DNA from: Algoriphagus yeomjeoni
Lineage (GTDB): Bacteria; Bacteroidota; Bacteroidia; Cytophagales; Cyclobacteriaceae
DNA length: 64,000 nucleotides
Reading direction: 5' to 3'
Assembly (NCBI RefSeq): GCF_003259505.1
Contig: NZ_QLLK01000001.1
Coordinates: 62,001 to 126,000, forward strand
Part shown: in pieces, positions 16,422-24,746 of the stretch
Layout of the letters: every line of letters starts with the position of its first letter
Numbering within the stretch: the first letter of the stretch is position 1
The notes under the pieces: generated by a model
Databases searched by the model: none
The model's input: the letters and a program-made list of their open reading frames with translations, nothing else
What the model was told of the DNA's origin: nothing
Translations under genes and position numbers: made by a program

Positions 16422-17837
16422 ATGACCGGAGATCACGATCACGATTGGGAAAATGACAAGAAGCTGGTAGAGCGATTTGAAAATTCCCTACAATCCAATC
16501 TGGACCTTTATTTTGAAGAGGAAGAATTGGAGGATATCATCCGATTTTACTTTGATCAACAGAAATTCCTAAAAGCTTTGCGCGCAGCCGAATTTTCCTT
16601 GGAAAGATTCCCATTCTCTGTGGAAATTAAGCTCTTGAAAGCTCAGTGTTTGATTTTCAATGATGAATTGGAAGAGGGACAAGAGATTCTGGAGAACATC
16701 AATAACATTTCTCCGAACAATGAAGAGATCATCCTTGCATTGGCAAACGCATATATACTTAGCGGAACTCCGAAAGAAGGCATAGAACTGTTGGAGAATT
16801 ACTTGCCATTGGCAGAAGACAAAGCAGAGGTATTTTATTCATTGGGAAACCTTTATCGCGTCCAAAATAATAATGAAAAGGCGAGCTTTTATTTCAAAGA
16901 GGCTGTAAAAAACCGTATCAATCACGAAGACGCCTTGTTTCAGTTGGCGATGATCACTGAAGAAGAAGGCTCTTTTGATGAAATCCTGGAGTTTTATCAA
17001 GAGTTCATCGATCAGGACCCCTATAGCGCTGGTGCTTGGTATAATTTAGGAGTAGTCTATAACAGATTGGGCAGGTTTGAGGAGGCGATCAAAGCATACG
17101 ATTATGCCATAATAATTGACGATTCCTTTGCTTCCGCTTATTTCAATCTTGGAAATGCGCTGATGAATACGCAGCAGTATGAGCTTGCCTTGGAAGCTTA
17201 CCAGAACACGATCAATTGTGAAGGTGCAAATGCTGAAAATTGCTGCTACATGGGAGCCGCTTATGAGAAGCTTGACAAAATCGATGAGGCTTTTAAATAT
17301 TTTAAGAAGTCGGCCAAGTTTGATGAGGAATATGATGACGCTTGGTTTGGACTCGGAATGTGTATGCTTAAGAAGGAAAAATTCTTTGAAGCCATACATT
17401 ATTTCAAAAAAGCTTTAAATCTCACAAAAGAAAATTCAAATTATTGGGTTGGACTTGGAGATGCTGAATTTAACTTGGGAAATATGCAAGCCAGTGCCGA
17501 AGCTTATGAAGAAGCGATCAATTTGGAACCAGGCATTCTGGAAACCTATGTGAATCTGGCACTTATATACTTTGAGCAGAACCGCTTTGAAGAAGCTATT
17601 GATGTGACAAAAGAAGGAATAGAGGAAATGCCTGAGGAGGCTGAGCTATATTATCGCTTAGTTGTATACCTAATCAAAATGGGCAATTACAAAGAGGCGT
17701 TTTCATTTTTGGAAAATGGGTTAACTTTGGACTTCGAAAAGCATATGATCATGTATGATCTGATGCCAGAGCTTAAACAGCAGAAGGCCTTATACAAGAT
17801 TATTGCCCAATATCGAGAGGAAAACCTCGAGTCTTAA
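16422..17837 (+). CDS. Tetratricopeptide repeat protein
   Basis: This 471-residue soluble protein has no signal peptide. It contains about ten consecutive TPR motifs (for example AWYNLGVVYNRLGRFEEAI, AYFNLGNALMNTQQYELAL, YWVGLGDAEFNLGNMQASA). The N-terminus is acidic with an HDHD run. TPR arrays act as protein interaction scaffolds, and no enzymatic domain is present. It lies immediately upstream of comA (16 bases to the chosen start), so the two are probably co-transcribed. I believe the pairing is common in Cytophagales, from memory. Confidence 0.88.
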   Translation: MTGDHDHDWENDKKLVERFENSLQSNLDLYFEEEELEDIIRFYFDQQKFLKALRAAEFSLERFPFSVEIKLLKAQCLIFNDELEEGQEILENINNISPNNEEIILALANAYILSGTPKEGIELLENYLPLAEDKAEVFYSLGNLYRVQNNNEKASFYFKEAVKNRINHEDALFQLAMITEEEGSFDEILEFYQEFIDQDPYSAGAWYNLGVVYNRLGRFEEAIKAYDYAIIIDDSFASAYFNLGNALMNTQQYELALEAYQNTINCEGANAENCCYMGAAYEKLDKIDEAFKYFKKSAKFDEEYDDAWFGLGMCMLKKEKFFEAIHYFKKALNLTKENSNYWVGLGDAEFNLGNMQASAEAYEEAINLEPGILETYVNLALIYFEQNRFEEAIDVTKEGIEEMPEEAELYYRLVVYLIKMGNYKEAFSFLENGLTLDFEKHMIMYDLMPELKQQKALYKIIAQYREENLES

Positions 17838-17853
17838 CATTAAAACCTCGCTA

Positions 17854-18624
17854 ATGAATTATGAGCTGAATAATATCCCCGTTCGGACTGAAAAGCCACG
17901 AACCAAAGGATTTACCATGGCCATGGACAAAGGCTTAAGCCTACGTGCCACAGAAGATTTTGTAGAAAGCTGTTCTGATTTTGTAGATATAGTAAAACTT
18001 GGCTGGGCTACGTCATATGTCACTAAAAACCTCAACGAAAAACTTGCCATTTATAAAGAAGCTGGAATTCCAGTTTACTTGGGAGGTACACTTTTCGAAG
18101 CTTTTATCGTAAGAGGTCAATTCGACGATTATAGAAAAGTATTGGATAAATATGATCTTTCTTTCGCTGAGGTGTCGGATGGTTCTATTTCTCTAAATCA
18201 TGACAAGAAGTGTGAGTACATCACTACGCTAGCCAAACAAGTAACCGTACTTTCAGAAGTGGGATCTAAGGATGCAGCGAAGATTATCCCTCCATACAAG
18301 TGGATTGAGCAGATGCAGACAGAGTTGGATGCAGGTGCTTGGAAAGTAATCGGAGAGGCTAGAGAAGGTGGAAATGTAGGTCTGTTCAGGGATTCTGGTG
18401 AAGTAAGACAGGGTCTTGTGGAAGAAATTCTAACCCAAATTCCTGAGGAAAGAATCATCTGGGAAGCTCCAATAAAATCTCAGCAGGTTTGGTTTATCAA
18501 ACTGATCGGTGCTAATGTGAACTTAGGTAATATTAGTCCATCCGAAGTTATTCCTTTGGAAACTATTAGGCTCGGCTTAAGAGGTGATACCTTCGATCAC
18601 TTTTTGGGAGAAATCAAATTGTAA
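17854..18624 (+). CDS. comA: Phosphosulfolactate synthase
   Basis: The 256-residue TIM-barrel enzyme adds sulfite to phosphoenolpyruvate to give (R)-phosphosulfolactate. Family segments seen are KPRTKGFTMAMDKG, DIVKLGWATSY, YLGGTLFEAF, EVSDGSISL and the GEAREGGNVGLF region. The frame extends upstream to 17803, overlapping the TPR gene, but ATG 17854 (MNYELNNIP) fits the family length. In archaea this starts coenzyme M synthesis. In Bacteroidota there is no coenzyme M, and a link to cysteate and sulfonolipids is plausible but unproven. A terminator follows at 18643. Confidence 0.9.
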   Translation: MNYELNNIPVRTEKPRTKGFTMAMDKGLSLRATEDFVESCSDFVDIVKLGWATSYVTKNLNEKLAIYKEAGIPVYLGGTLFEAFIVRGQFDDYRKVLDKYDLSFAEVSDGSISLNHDKKCEYITTLAKQVTVLSEVGSKDAAKIIPPYKWIEQMQTELDAGAWKVIGEAREGGNVGLFRDSGEVRQGLVEEILTQIPEERIIWEAPIKSQQVWFIKLIGANVNLGNISPSEVIPLETIRLGLRGDTFDHFLGEIKL

Positions 18625-18642
18625 TACAACTCAACTCATTAC

Positions 18643-18678
18643 AGGCTGATTGGAATTTTCCGATCAGCCTTTATTTTT
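18643..18678 (+). terminator. Rho-independent terminator between comA and the DUF368 gene
   Basis: An 11-bp stem with one G-T wobble (18643-18653 with 18660-18670), a 6-base loop and a TTATTTTT tail. The tail ends only four bases before ATG 18683, so it may also control readthrough into the next gene. Confidence 0.8.
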
Positions 18679-18682
18679 GACC

Positions 18683-19618
18683 ATGGATTCAATCAGAAAA
18701 TACCTACTCACCTACCTGAAGGGAATGGGAATGGGGGCAGCAGACATAGTGCCCGGCGTATCTGGTGGTTCTATCGCCCTGATCACCGGAATTTACGAAG
18801 AGCTACTCAATAGTATAAATTCTTTCAATGGCGATAGTCTGAAGTTGTTGCTCAAGTTTGAGTTCAATAAATTTTTTCAAGCGGTAAACGGTGCTTTTTT
18901 ACTAAGTCTACTGCTTGGGATCATGACGAGTATTTTCTCACTTTCTAAGCTAATCACCTATTTGATGGCTGAGCATCCCATTCCGCTCTGGTCGTTTTTC
19001 TGCGGGTTGATTTTAGTGAGTGCATTTCTGATTTTACAGGATATTAAAAAGTGGACCATAGGAGTAATCATCGCATTAATCATCGGGACGGTTTCAGCCT
19101 ATTTCATCACGGATTTGCCACCTACAAGTAGCCCAGATGCACTTTGGTTTACTTTTGTAGCCGGTGCGATTGCGATTTGTGCCATGATTCTGCCTGGTAT
19201 TAGTGGAAGTTTTCTTTTGTTGATTCTTGGGAAATACGAGCCTATTCTTAATGCGGTATCAGAGCGTAATTTTGCTACACTTGGCGTTTTTGCGCTTGGC
19301 TGTATAGTAGGACTATTATCATTTAGCAGAGTGATTTCTTGGTTTCTGAAATATTTTTATTCTATTACGATCGCATTGCTTTCCGGCTTTATGCTGGGTT
19401 CGATCAATAAACTTTGGCCATGGAAAATCGTCACGGCCTACCGTACTTCTTCCAGTGGAGAAGAAAAACCTTTTTTGACTAAAAATATATTTCCAGGTGA
19501 GTATTTAGAACAAACTGGTTTTGAGCCAAAATTAGTCTTGGCGCTAACTGCCTTTCTATTTGGGATCATTTTAGTTTATGGAATTGATCGCCTTGCAGCA
19601 TATTTAAAGAAATCATGA
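18683..19618 (+). CDS. DUF368 (PopT-type) polyprenyl-phosphate transporter
   Basis: This 311-residue inner-membrane protein has about eight hydrophobic segments and the hallmark ADIVPGVSGGS near residue 20, echoed by a second MILPGISGS motif near residue 174. DUF368 proteins (PopT) have been reported to recycle undecaprenyl phosphate across the membrane, which would serve peptidoglycan and polysaccharide synthesis. A longer reading from a TTG at 18650 would start inside the terminator hairpin, so ATG 18683 is preferred. The stop overlaps the aroE start by 4 bases (ATGA). Confidence 0.88.
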   Translation: MDSIRKYLLTYLKGMGMGAADIVPGVSGGSIALITGIYEELLNSINSFNGDSLKLLLKFEFNKFFQAVNGAFLLSLLLGIMTSIFSLSKLITYLMAEHPIPLWSFFCGLILVSAFLILQDIKKWTIGVIIALIIGTVSAYFITDLPPTSSPDALWFTFVAGAIAICAMILPGISGSFLLLILGKYEPILNAVSERNFATLGVFALGCIVGLLSFSRVISWFLKYFYSITIALLSGFMLGSINKLWPWKIVTAYRTSSSGEEKPFLTKNIFPGEYLEQTGFEPKLVLALTAFLFGIILVYGIDRLAAYLKKS

Positions 19619-20352
19619 GGAAATTCGGTTTGATAGGGCATCCATTGACACATTCTTTTTCGAAGAAATATTTCACTGAGAAATTTGAAAAGGAAGGAAT
19701 TGAAGATTGCGAATACGAATTGTACGATATTCCCAACGCTTTTGAGCTAGATGAAATCCTGAATGATGATCCGGAGATCGAAGGTATTAATGTCACGATT
19801 CCGCACAAGGAAGATGTGATTGCTTGGGTCGATGATTTGGAGGAAGCCTGTGAAGAAATCGGAGCGGTCAACTGCATTCATATCAAAGACGGAATCCGCA
19901 CAGGTTATAATACAGATTACATAGGATTCAAAAACTCCCTTTCTCCTTGGTTGGGGTCAGTAAAACCAAAGGCATTGATTTTGGGAACTGGCGGGGCTTC
20001 TAAGGCAGTTAAGCAAGCATTGAATGATCTGGAGATTGACTTTTTGAATGTTTCCCGCACAGAAGATGAAGGTCAGATTACCTACGAGGATTTAGATTCA
20101 GACCCAGAGATCATGAAAACGCATCATTTGATAGTAAATACCACGCCTCTTGGTACCTTTCCAAAAATTGATGGGATTCCAGCTATACCTTTAGAGCAGT
20201 TGACATCGTATCATTTTGTGTATGATTTAGTGTATAATCCACCAGTGACAGCGTTGATGCAAGCTTGTTTGGATAAAGGAGGAAAAGCCAAGAACGGACA
20301 TGAAATGTTAATTCTTCAGGCAGAGGCTGCCTGGGAGATCTGGAATTCGTAA
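19615..20352 (+). CDS. aroE: Shikimate dehydrogenase
   Basis: This 245-residue enzyme reduces 3-dehydroshikimate to shikimate with NADPH in aromatic amino acid synthesis. Substrate-binding residues are visible in LTHSFSKKYF (S14, S16) and NVTIPHK (catalytic K65). The GAVNCI and GYNTDYIGF motifs follow, then the Rossmann glycine loop LGTGGASKAV and the NTTPLG motif. Length is on the short side but complete. It is translationally coupled to the DUF368 gene and followed 9 bases later by purU. Confidence 0.95.
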   Translation: MRKFGLIGHPLTHSFSKKYFTEKFEKEGIEDCEYELYDIPNAFELDEILNDDPEIEGINVTIPHKEDVIAWVDDLEEACEEIGAVNCIHIKDGIRTGYNTDYIGFKNSLSPWLGSVKPKALILGTGGASKAVKQALNDLEIDFLNVSRTEDEGQITYEDLDSDPEIMKTHHLIVNTTPLGTFPKIDGIPAIPLEQLTSYHFVYDLVYNPPVTALMQACLDKGGKAKNGHEMLILQAEAAWEIWNS

Positions 20353-20361
20353 GAAATAGTT

Positions 20362-21216
20362 ATGAAAAAAGCCATCCTAATAATCCAGTGTCCCGACCAA
20401 AAGGGAATAGTAGCAGAGGTTTCCCGTTTTCTTTATTCTTATGAAGGAAATATCCTAGAAGTGGATCAGCATGTGGATGAGGAAATGGGGATGTTTTTTA
20501 TGCGAGCTGCCTGGGAATTGGATACGTTTTCTTTAGGTAAAGAGGAGATTTCTCAGCGTTTCAAGTCTGAAGTTGCGGAGCAGTTTAATATGGATTTCAA
20601 ACTTCATTTCAACTTTCCTAAGCCAAGAATGGCGATTTTCGTCAGCAAGCTTTCGCATTGTCTATTTGATATTTTGGGGAGGCACTATGCTGGGCAGCTC
20701 GAGGTAGATATTCCTTTGGTTGTATCTAATCATCCTAATTTAAAGCAAGTCGTAGAGGCATTCGGAATTCCGTTTCACCACATTCCCATTACGTCTGAGA
20801 CCAAAGCTGCCGCCGAAGCCAATCAATTAGAATTGATGAAGTCAAACCAAATTGACTTCGTGGTGCTGGGGAGATACATGCAGATCTTGTCTGCGGAGTT
20901 TATTCAGCATTTCCCAAATCGGATCATCAATATTCACCACTCTTTTTTGCCTGCATTCGTAGGAGCAAAGCCATACCACGCTGCCTATGAGCGTGGGGTG
21001 AAAATCATCGGAGCCACGGCACATTATGTCACAGAGGAGCTAGACGCCGGGCCGATCATCGAGCAGGAAGTAGCCCGGGTGAGACACCATAATACTGTCG
21101 CTGAATTGGTGCAAATCGGTCAGGACGTGGAAAAAGTGACTCTTTCAAAAGCCATCAAATACCATCTAGATCGAAAGGTGATGCCTATCAATAACAAGAC
21201 CGTAATTTTTTATTAA
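20362..21216 (+). CDS. purU: Formyltetrahydrofolate deformylase
   Basis: The 284-residue enzyme hydrolyses 10-formyl-THF to formate and THF, balancing one-carbon pools. An N-terminal ACT domain (about 1-80, beginning AILIIQCPDQKGIVAEVS) is fused to a formyltransferase-type catalytic domain with the N-I-H-H element (IINIHHSFLPAF) and the aspartate in EELDAGPII. These match the PurU catalytic Asn/His/Asp triad. It is the last gene of the DUF368-aroE-purU run. Its stop shares TTAA with the stop of alr on the other strand. Confidence 0.95.
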   Translation: MKKAILIIQCPDQKGIVAEVSRFLYSYEGNILEVDQHVDEEMGMFFMRAAWELDTFSLGKEEISQRFKSEVAEQFNMDFKLHFNFPKPRMAIFVSKLSHCLFDILGRHYAGQLEVDIPLVVSNHPNLKQVVEAFGIPFHHIPITSETKAAAEANQLELMKSNQIDFVVLGRYMQILSAEFIQHFPNRIINIHHSFLPAFVGAKPYHAAYERGVKIIGATAHYVTEELDAGPIIEQEVARVRHHNTVAELVQIGQDVEKVTLSKAIKYHLDRKVMPINNKTVIFY

Positions 21217-22367
21217 GGGATAATTATCCTTGGAATATCTTTCGGCAATCTGGTGAGCATCTCGTAGTTGACTTGCTGAGTTGATTCAGAAAAAGACGCC
21301 ACAGTAATTTCTTTACCGCCTTGCTTTCCAATCAATATCACCTCATCCCCTATTTTGAGGTCTTTGATTTTGCTCACATTTACAGCAATCGCATTCATGG
21401 TGACAGTACCCACCACTTGACAATGTTGCCCGCTGATCAGAACCATCCCCTGATTACTCAGCATTCGACTATAGCCGTGTCCATACCCCACAGGTACGAT
21501 GGCCAAACGAATATTCTCTAGCGCCATGTAGCTATTGCCATAGCCTACAAATTCCCCGGTTTTGACTGCTTTCAAACTCATGATGGTGCTTTTCCAAGTG
21601 ATGAGCCGGCGTAAAGGATTTTTATTTCCTTTCGGAAGGGAATTTAGCTTCGCAAAAAACGTTTCTTTTGTGGGCCAAAAGCCATAGCCCGCTATACCTA
21701 TTCTTACCATATCCATGATTGTTTCTGGGAAAATAAGTGTCGCTGCAGAACATGCTGTATGATAGATTTTGAACGCTATTCTTTTAGAATTGAAAAAGTC
21801 TTTAAACTCATGATATCGAGCAATTTGATTTTTCACTCGCACAAAGTTGCTCACGGATTCTGCTCCGGCGTAGTGGGTGCAAAGTCCCTCAATGGTAATT
21901 TGATCCTGGTTCTCAAGGAGTATTTCTGCAAGCTTTTCGCGTTGGTTCCAATCAAAACCAGTTCGGTGAAAGCCCGTTTCGATTTCAATATGGACTTTAG
22001 CGTGAATGCCAATTTCTTTAGATACATCGATTGCTCGTTGTAGTCTTTCGAAATCAAAAACATAAAAGCTGATTCCTTTTCTGATCAGTTCTGGGATCTC
22101 TTCAAGGTGCAGCATACCCAAGATCATGATTTCGGATCCTCTTTTAGAATGCTCTAAAACTTCCCACGCTTCGTCCGAACTGAAGGTGCAGAAATGGCGT
22201 ATCCCGGCTTTCTCAATTATTTCGACCATTTGGGCGATTCCATGGCCATAAGCATTTCCTTTGACTACTGCAGAAATGGTAGGCTTCGGGCCGATTTCGG
22301 AGCGTATGTATCTAATATTTTGTCGGTAGGCTTTGGCACTGATTTCTAGAGTGGAGGTGGCAATCAT
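21213..22367 (-). CDS. alr: Alanine racemase
   Basis: This 384-residue PLP enzyme converts L-alanine to D-alanine for peptidoglycan. The cofactor lysine is K36 in AVVKGNAYGHG. The C-terminal beta domain holds the second catalytic tyrosine region (FVGYGNSYMAL) and the VPVGYGHGYSR motif. Length is normal. It is convergent with purU with shared stop bases. In other Bacteroidota alr is often fused to a MurF-like domain, and here it stands alone. Confidence 0.95.
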   Translation of the reverse strand: MIATSTLEISAKAYRQNIRYIRSEIGPKPTISAVVKGNAYGHGIAQMVEIIEKAGIRHFCTFSSDEAWEVLEHSKRGSEIMILGMLHLEEIPELIRKGISFYVFDFERLQRAIDVSKEIGIHAKVHIEIETGFHRTGFDWNQREKLAEILLENQDQITIEGLCTHYAGAESVSNFVRVKNQIARYHEFKDFFNSKRIAFKIYHTACSAATLIFPETIMDMVRIGIAGYGFWPTKETFFAKLNSLPKGNKNPLRRLITWKSTIMSLKAVKTGEFVGYGNSYMALENIRLAIVPVGYGHGYSRMLSNQGMVLISGQHCQVVGTVTMNAIAVNVSKIKDLKIGDEVILIGKQGGKEITVASFSESTQQVNYEMLTRLPKDIPRIIIP

Positions 22368-22455
22368 TTTATTCTGTCAATTGAAGTCAAAAAGTAAGGC
22401 ACTCTAGTTCCTAATCCCAATTCTTGTTTAGTTTTATTCTCCTAAATTATCACAT

Positions 22456-23043
22456 ATGAAAAATACTTTTCAAGTTTCTGATCAAAAAACCCGCTGTCCC
22501 TGGTGTCTGGGTTTTGAAGAATATATAGCCTATCATGACACAGAGTGGGGAGTTCCGGTTTGGGATGATCGGGTGCATTTTGAGTTTTTGATTTTAGAAT
22601 CTGCTCAGGCAGGATTGAGTTGGGCTACGATTTTGAAAAAAAGGGAAGGTTATCGTAAAGCTTTTGCAGACTTTGATTACGAAGTTGTAGCAGAGTTTCC
22701 AGAAAGTTATGTGCAGGAATTGCTGCAAGACCCCAGTATTATTAGAAATGTGTTAAAAATCCGGGCGGCAATAAACAATGCAAAACGCTTCATGGAAGTC
22801 CAGAAAGAGTTTGGTTCTTTTTCTAATTACATCTGGGGATTTGTTGGAGGAAAGCCGATTCAAAATCGTCTATCCTCTATGAGTGAAGCTCAAGCCACTA
22901 CCAAGGAATCCGATTTGCTAGCCAAAGACCTAAAGAAAAGAGGTTTCAAATTTCTAGGAAGCACCACGGTCTATGCACACATGCAGGCAACAGGTCTTTT
23001 CAATGACCATTTAGAATCCTGTTTCCGGTTTAGTGAAGTGTAA
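22456..23043 (+). CDS. tag: DNA-3-methyladenine glycosylase I
   Basis: The 195-residue base-excision enzyme removes 3-methyladenine from DNA. Zinc ligands typical of Tag are in place: C14 in RCPWC, H27 in YHDTEWG, and H185 with C189 in the C-terminal HLESC. The QAGLSWATILKKREGYRKAF segment matches the family helix-hairpin region. The gene is monocistronic, divergent from alr and convergent with nhaD (stops one base apart). Confidence 0.95.
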   Translation: MKNTFQVSDQKTRCPWCLGFEEYIAYHDTEWGVPVWDDRVHFEFLILESAQAGLSWATILKKREGYRKAFADFDYEVVAEFPESYVQELLQDPSIIRNVLKIRAAINNAKRFMEVQKEFGSFSNYIWGFVGGKPIQNRLSSMSEAQATTKESDLLAKDLKKRGFKFLGSTTVYAHMQATGLFNDHLESCFRFSEV

Positions 23044-23044
23044 T

Positions 23045-24565
23045 TTATACGAAAGCGAAAAATACCAGCCATACCAAGAAAAGAAGTGGCAGTAAGATAG
23101 GCAATGAGAACCGGATAATGTAACCGAAGAAGGAAGGCATTTTGATGCCATTTTGCTCAGCGATAGACTTCACCATGAAATTTGGCCCATTACCAATATA
23201 CGTCATTGCTCCAAAGAATACTGATGCAATTGCAATCGCCATTAACTCAAATGCTGAATCATGGTATCCGTCAGCCGCAAATTGCCTAACCTCTTCAATA
23301 TTATTGATAGATGCGCCTTTGGAAGCCATAGCAGCGGCTAAGAAGTTCAAGTAGGTTGGTGCATTGTCTAGAAATCCTGATAAAATTCCAGTTCCCCAAT
23401 ACAGCGTATTATGGGTAATCATAGCAGCGCCATCAGGAGATTTGGCAAAAGCACCTACAAGTTCCAATGCAGGCATCATAGTGCCGAAGATTCCTATAAA
23501 TATAAAAGCTACTTCCCGAATAGGCTCAAAGTTGAATTCATTGCCTTTAATAGCTCGCTGGTCAGCAAACCGATAGGAAAGGAAGGCTACTGTAAGCATG
23601 ATAATTTCTCTGATATAAGAGAATTTCTGCCCGTCATAGACGATAGCCGGAACGCCTTCTATTACATTTGGATCAAGGAATACTGAACAAATGATAATAA
23701 ATAACCATCCAAAATTCTTAATTCCTACTAAAGAAAATTTGTTGGTATAAACAGTTTCTTCCAGTTCATTATCATCGTTGGCTCTTCCAATTTTTTTATC
23801 AATAAAATAAAACACCACAGCCAACATCACTAAAGTAAATATCCATGCAGGCCAGTTATGTTCTAGTGTCCAGAAGAATGGTATGCCTTTCAGGAAACCC
23901 AAAAATAGCGGTGGATCGCCGATTGGAGTGAGTGAACCACCTACATTACTCACCATAAAGATGAAGAATATGATGTGATATGCCTGGATATTACCTTTGT
24001 TCAGTCTGATGAATGGTCTGATCAAAAGCATAGAAGCTCCGGTAGTTCCGATCAGATTAGAAATCAGCGCACCAATGACTAGCAAGGTTACGTTTGCAAA
24101 TGGCGTAGCTTTCTTATCTATCTCTATCAATATGCCTCCCGAAGCGATATATAAAGATGCCAGCAGCGCTATAAACTGAATATATTCGGCCAGCGCATGG
24201 ACGGGAGCATGGACATTTCCTAGGATAAATAAATAGTAGAAAACGACTAACAACGCGAATCCGATAGCAATTTTAGGATAATTGTGGTGCCAAAAATGCT
24301 CATAGAACAACGGTCCTGTGGCAATCATGAGTAGTAGAGCTACAAAAGGAATGACAAGCCAAATAGGTGCTGTATGATGTGCCTCCTCCACTGCTTCTTC
24401 CACCAAATCTTCATGTGTTCCGACTTGATCAGCATCTACATGATCAACTTGAGCTAAGAATACTTCCTCATTATCAGCGCTTTGAGCATAGGAATATTGC
24501 GTGCCTATCCCACCAAAAATTAATAAACCGAAAAGTATGGAGAAACTAAAGATAAAATTCTTCAT
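23045..24565 (-). CDS. nhaD: Sodium:proton antiporter, NhaD type
   Basis: The 506-residue integral membrane transporter exports Na+ in exchange for protons. A signal-like N-terminus (residues 1-27, ending SYAQ) and a short acidic periplasmic stretch precede about 12 hydrophobic helices. Family segments include LIGTTGASMLLIRP, SNVGGSLTPIGDPPLFLGFL and the C-terminal TYIGNGPNFMVKSIAE. These match the NhaD/arsenite-permease-like fold with its GDPP motif. It stands alone on the minus strand, separated from the upstream dehydrogenase by a strong hairpin. It fits a marine or saline habitat. Confidence 0.93.
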   Translation of the reverse strand: MKNFIFSFSILFGLLIFGGIGTQYSYAQSADNEEVFLAQVDHVDADQVGTHEDLVEEAVEEAHHTAPIWLVIPFVALLLMIATGPLFYEHFWHHNYPKIAIGFALLVVFYYLFILGNVHAPVHALAEYIQFIALLASLYIASGGILIEIDKKATPFANVTLLVIGALISNLIGTTGASMLLIRPFIRLNKGNIQAYHIIFFIFMVSNVGGSLTPIGDPPLFLGFLKGIPFFWTLEHNWPAWIFTLVMLAVVFYFIDKKIGRANDDNELEETVYTNKFSLVGIKNFGWLFIIICSVFLDPNVIEGVPAIVYDGQKFSYIREIIMLTVAFLSYRFADQRAIKGNEFNFEPIREVAFIFIGIFGTMMPALELVGAFAKSPDGAAMITHNTLYWGTGILSGFLDNAPTYLNFLAAAMASKGASINNIEEVRQFAADGYHDSAFELMAIAIASVFFGAMTYIGNGPNFMVKSIAEQNGIKMPSFFGYIIRFSLPILLPLLFLVWLVFFAFV

Positions 24566-24692
24566 TAGGCTAACAGGGTATACTGGGGGTTCTTTTCGGT
24601 TAATTTAAGCAATTAATTAATTGTTGTTGTACTGCTGTGGCTTCTGCTAAACTACAGATTTTGGCTGATACAGCACAATCAAAACATTCCAT

Positions 24693-24727
24693 CCTGACGG
24701 AATTAATCAAAAATTAACTCCATCAGG
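24693..24727 (-). terminator. Hairpin terminator after the glutamate-type dehydrogenase
   Basis: On the minus strand arms 24712-24727 and 24693-24708 pair over 16 positions with three G-T wobbles and a 3-base loop, followed by a T-containing tail. It lies 20 bases past the dehydrogenase stop. Confidence 0.65.
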
Positions 24728-24746
24728 GCAAAGAGAAAGCATGATT

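Noticed and set aside
18650..18682. Upstream start (TTG) of the DUF368 gene
   Set aside because: It would lie inside the terminator hairpin. ATG 18683 gives the normal family N-terminus.
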